This document shows, piece by piece, positions 5,614-6,049 of a stretch of 6,049 nucleotides of DNA. Origin of the DNA: an uncultured Prevotella sp. (lineage in GTDB: Bacteria > Bacteroidota > Bacteroidia > Bacteroidales > Bacteroidaceae). The notes beneath the pieces were generated by a model. It saw only the letters and a list, made by a program, of their open reading frames with translations. It ran no database searches and had not been told where the DNA came from. Position numbers and translations under genes: made by a program. The stretch spans positions 1-6,049 of the forward strand of contig URSZ01000131.1 in NCBI GenBank assembly GCA_900550635.1, given 5' to 3'. Numbering within the stretch: position 1 is the stretch's first letter; each line of letters begins with the position of its first letter.

Positions 5614-6049
5614 ATGTCGCACATCAGGAACATATTGGCCGTTTCGCTCCGCGAGTCAAGGCGGATTCTCTCGAGCCCGCTCTACATATTCTCGCTCGTG
5701 GGGGCACCGCTGCTGTGTTTCGTGTTCTTCCTCACGCTTATGGGCAAGGGGCTGCCTTCGGGGTTGCCCGTGGGGGTGGTCGACATGGACCGCTCGGCCC
5801 AGTCGCGCAGCGTGGTGCGTAACCTCGGGGCGTTCCAGCATATCAAGATAGTGGCCCGTTACCGCACGTTCAACGAGGCGCGCGACCAAATGCAGCGCGG
5901 CCGGATATACGGCGTGTTCTACATTCCCGCAGGCTTCTCGCGCGATTTGCAGAACCAGCAGCAGCCAACCATTTCGTATTACAGCAATTATACCTACCTT
6001 ATAGCCGGCACGCTCTCGTTCCGCGACTTCAGGATGATGAGCGAGCTTG
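5614..6049 (+). CDS. ABC-2-type transport permease (N-terminal part, cut by window end)
   Basis: The reading frame starts at the ATG at 5614 (MSHIRNILAVSLRESRRIL) and stays open for 145 codons to the window end. The N-terminus has the family layout of ABC-2 exporters of the YhhJ/YbhR kind: an amphipathic basic segment with RESRRILSSPLY (13-24), a first transmembrane helix at about 24-42, then an extracytoplasmic domain with VGVVDMDRSAQSRSVVRNL (about 53-71) and the YGVFYIPAGFSRDL stretch (99-112) that is very typical of this group. It would form the inner-membrane part of the pump with the adjacent HlyD and TolC proteins. No nucleotide-binding gene lies between it and hlyD; one could lie downstream, or the ATPase may be encoded elsewhere. 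Confidence 0.93.
   Translation, partial: MSHIRNILAVSLRESRRILSSPLYIFSLVGAPLLCFVFFLTLMGKGLPSGLPVGVVDMDRSAQSRSVVRNLGAFQHIKIVARYRTFNEARDQMQRGRIYGVFYIPAGFSRDLQNQQQPTISYYSNYTYLIAGTLSFRDFRMMSEL

Overview
The window looks like a GC-rich chromosome segment from a member of the Bacteroidales. The fumarate reductase iron-sulfur subunit is of the Bacteroidetes type. The promoters match the Bacteroides-type pattern (-33 TTTTG, 19 bp, -7 TAnnTTTG). No gene has a clear Shine-Dalgarno sequence, as is usual in that phylum. I cannot name the genus from sequence alone.

Layout, left to right. (1) 1-812, plus strand: the last codons of what is probably frdA, then complete frdB, the end of a fumarate reductase / succinate dehydrogenase operon, closed by a strong intrinsic terminator at 849-880. 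(2) 813-1380: a convergent, gene-free stretch carrying two related 21-bp-period repeat structures: three 19-bp dyads (1023-1083) and a six-unit tandem array (1221-1346). (3) 1381-2529, minus strand: two half-size chromate-transporter (CHR) family genes, 30 bp apart, with a good promoter at 2557-2588. (4) 2530-2832: a divergent promoter region shared with the efflux operon. (5) 2887-6049, plus strand: an export operon of a TolC-type outer membrane channel, an HlyD-type membrane fusion protein and an ABC-2-type permease cut off by the window end. A 229-bp gap between the tolC-like and hlyD-like genes holds a second copy of the three-dyad repeat.

How the genes work together: FrdB passes electrons between the quinone-binding membrane subunit and the flavoprotein FrdA in anaerobic respiration. 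The two CHR proteins probably form one heteromeric inner-membrane transporter. The TolC, HlyD and ABC-2 proteins should form a tripartite pump spanning both membranes; its substrate cannot be read from the sequence and no ATPase gene is seen in the window.

The protein-coding part is ordinary. The most unusual content is the repeat family: a 61-bp module of three AAATA...TATTT units spaced exactly 21 bp, present at 1023-1083 and 4431-4491, and a nearby 21-bp tandem array sharing the core GTGCCTTG with it.
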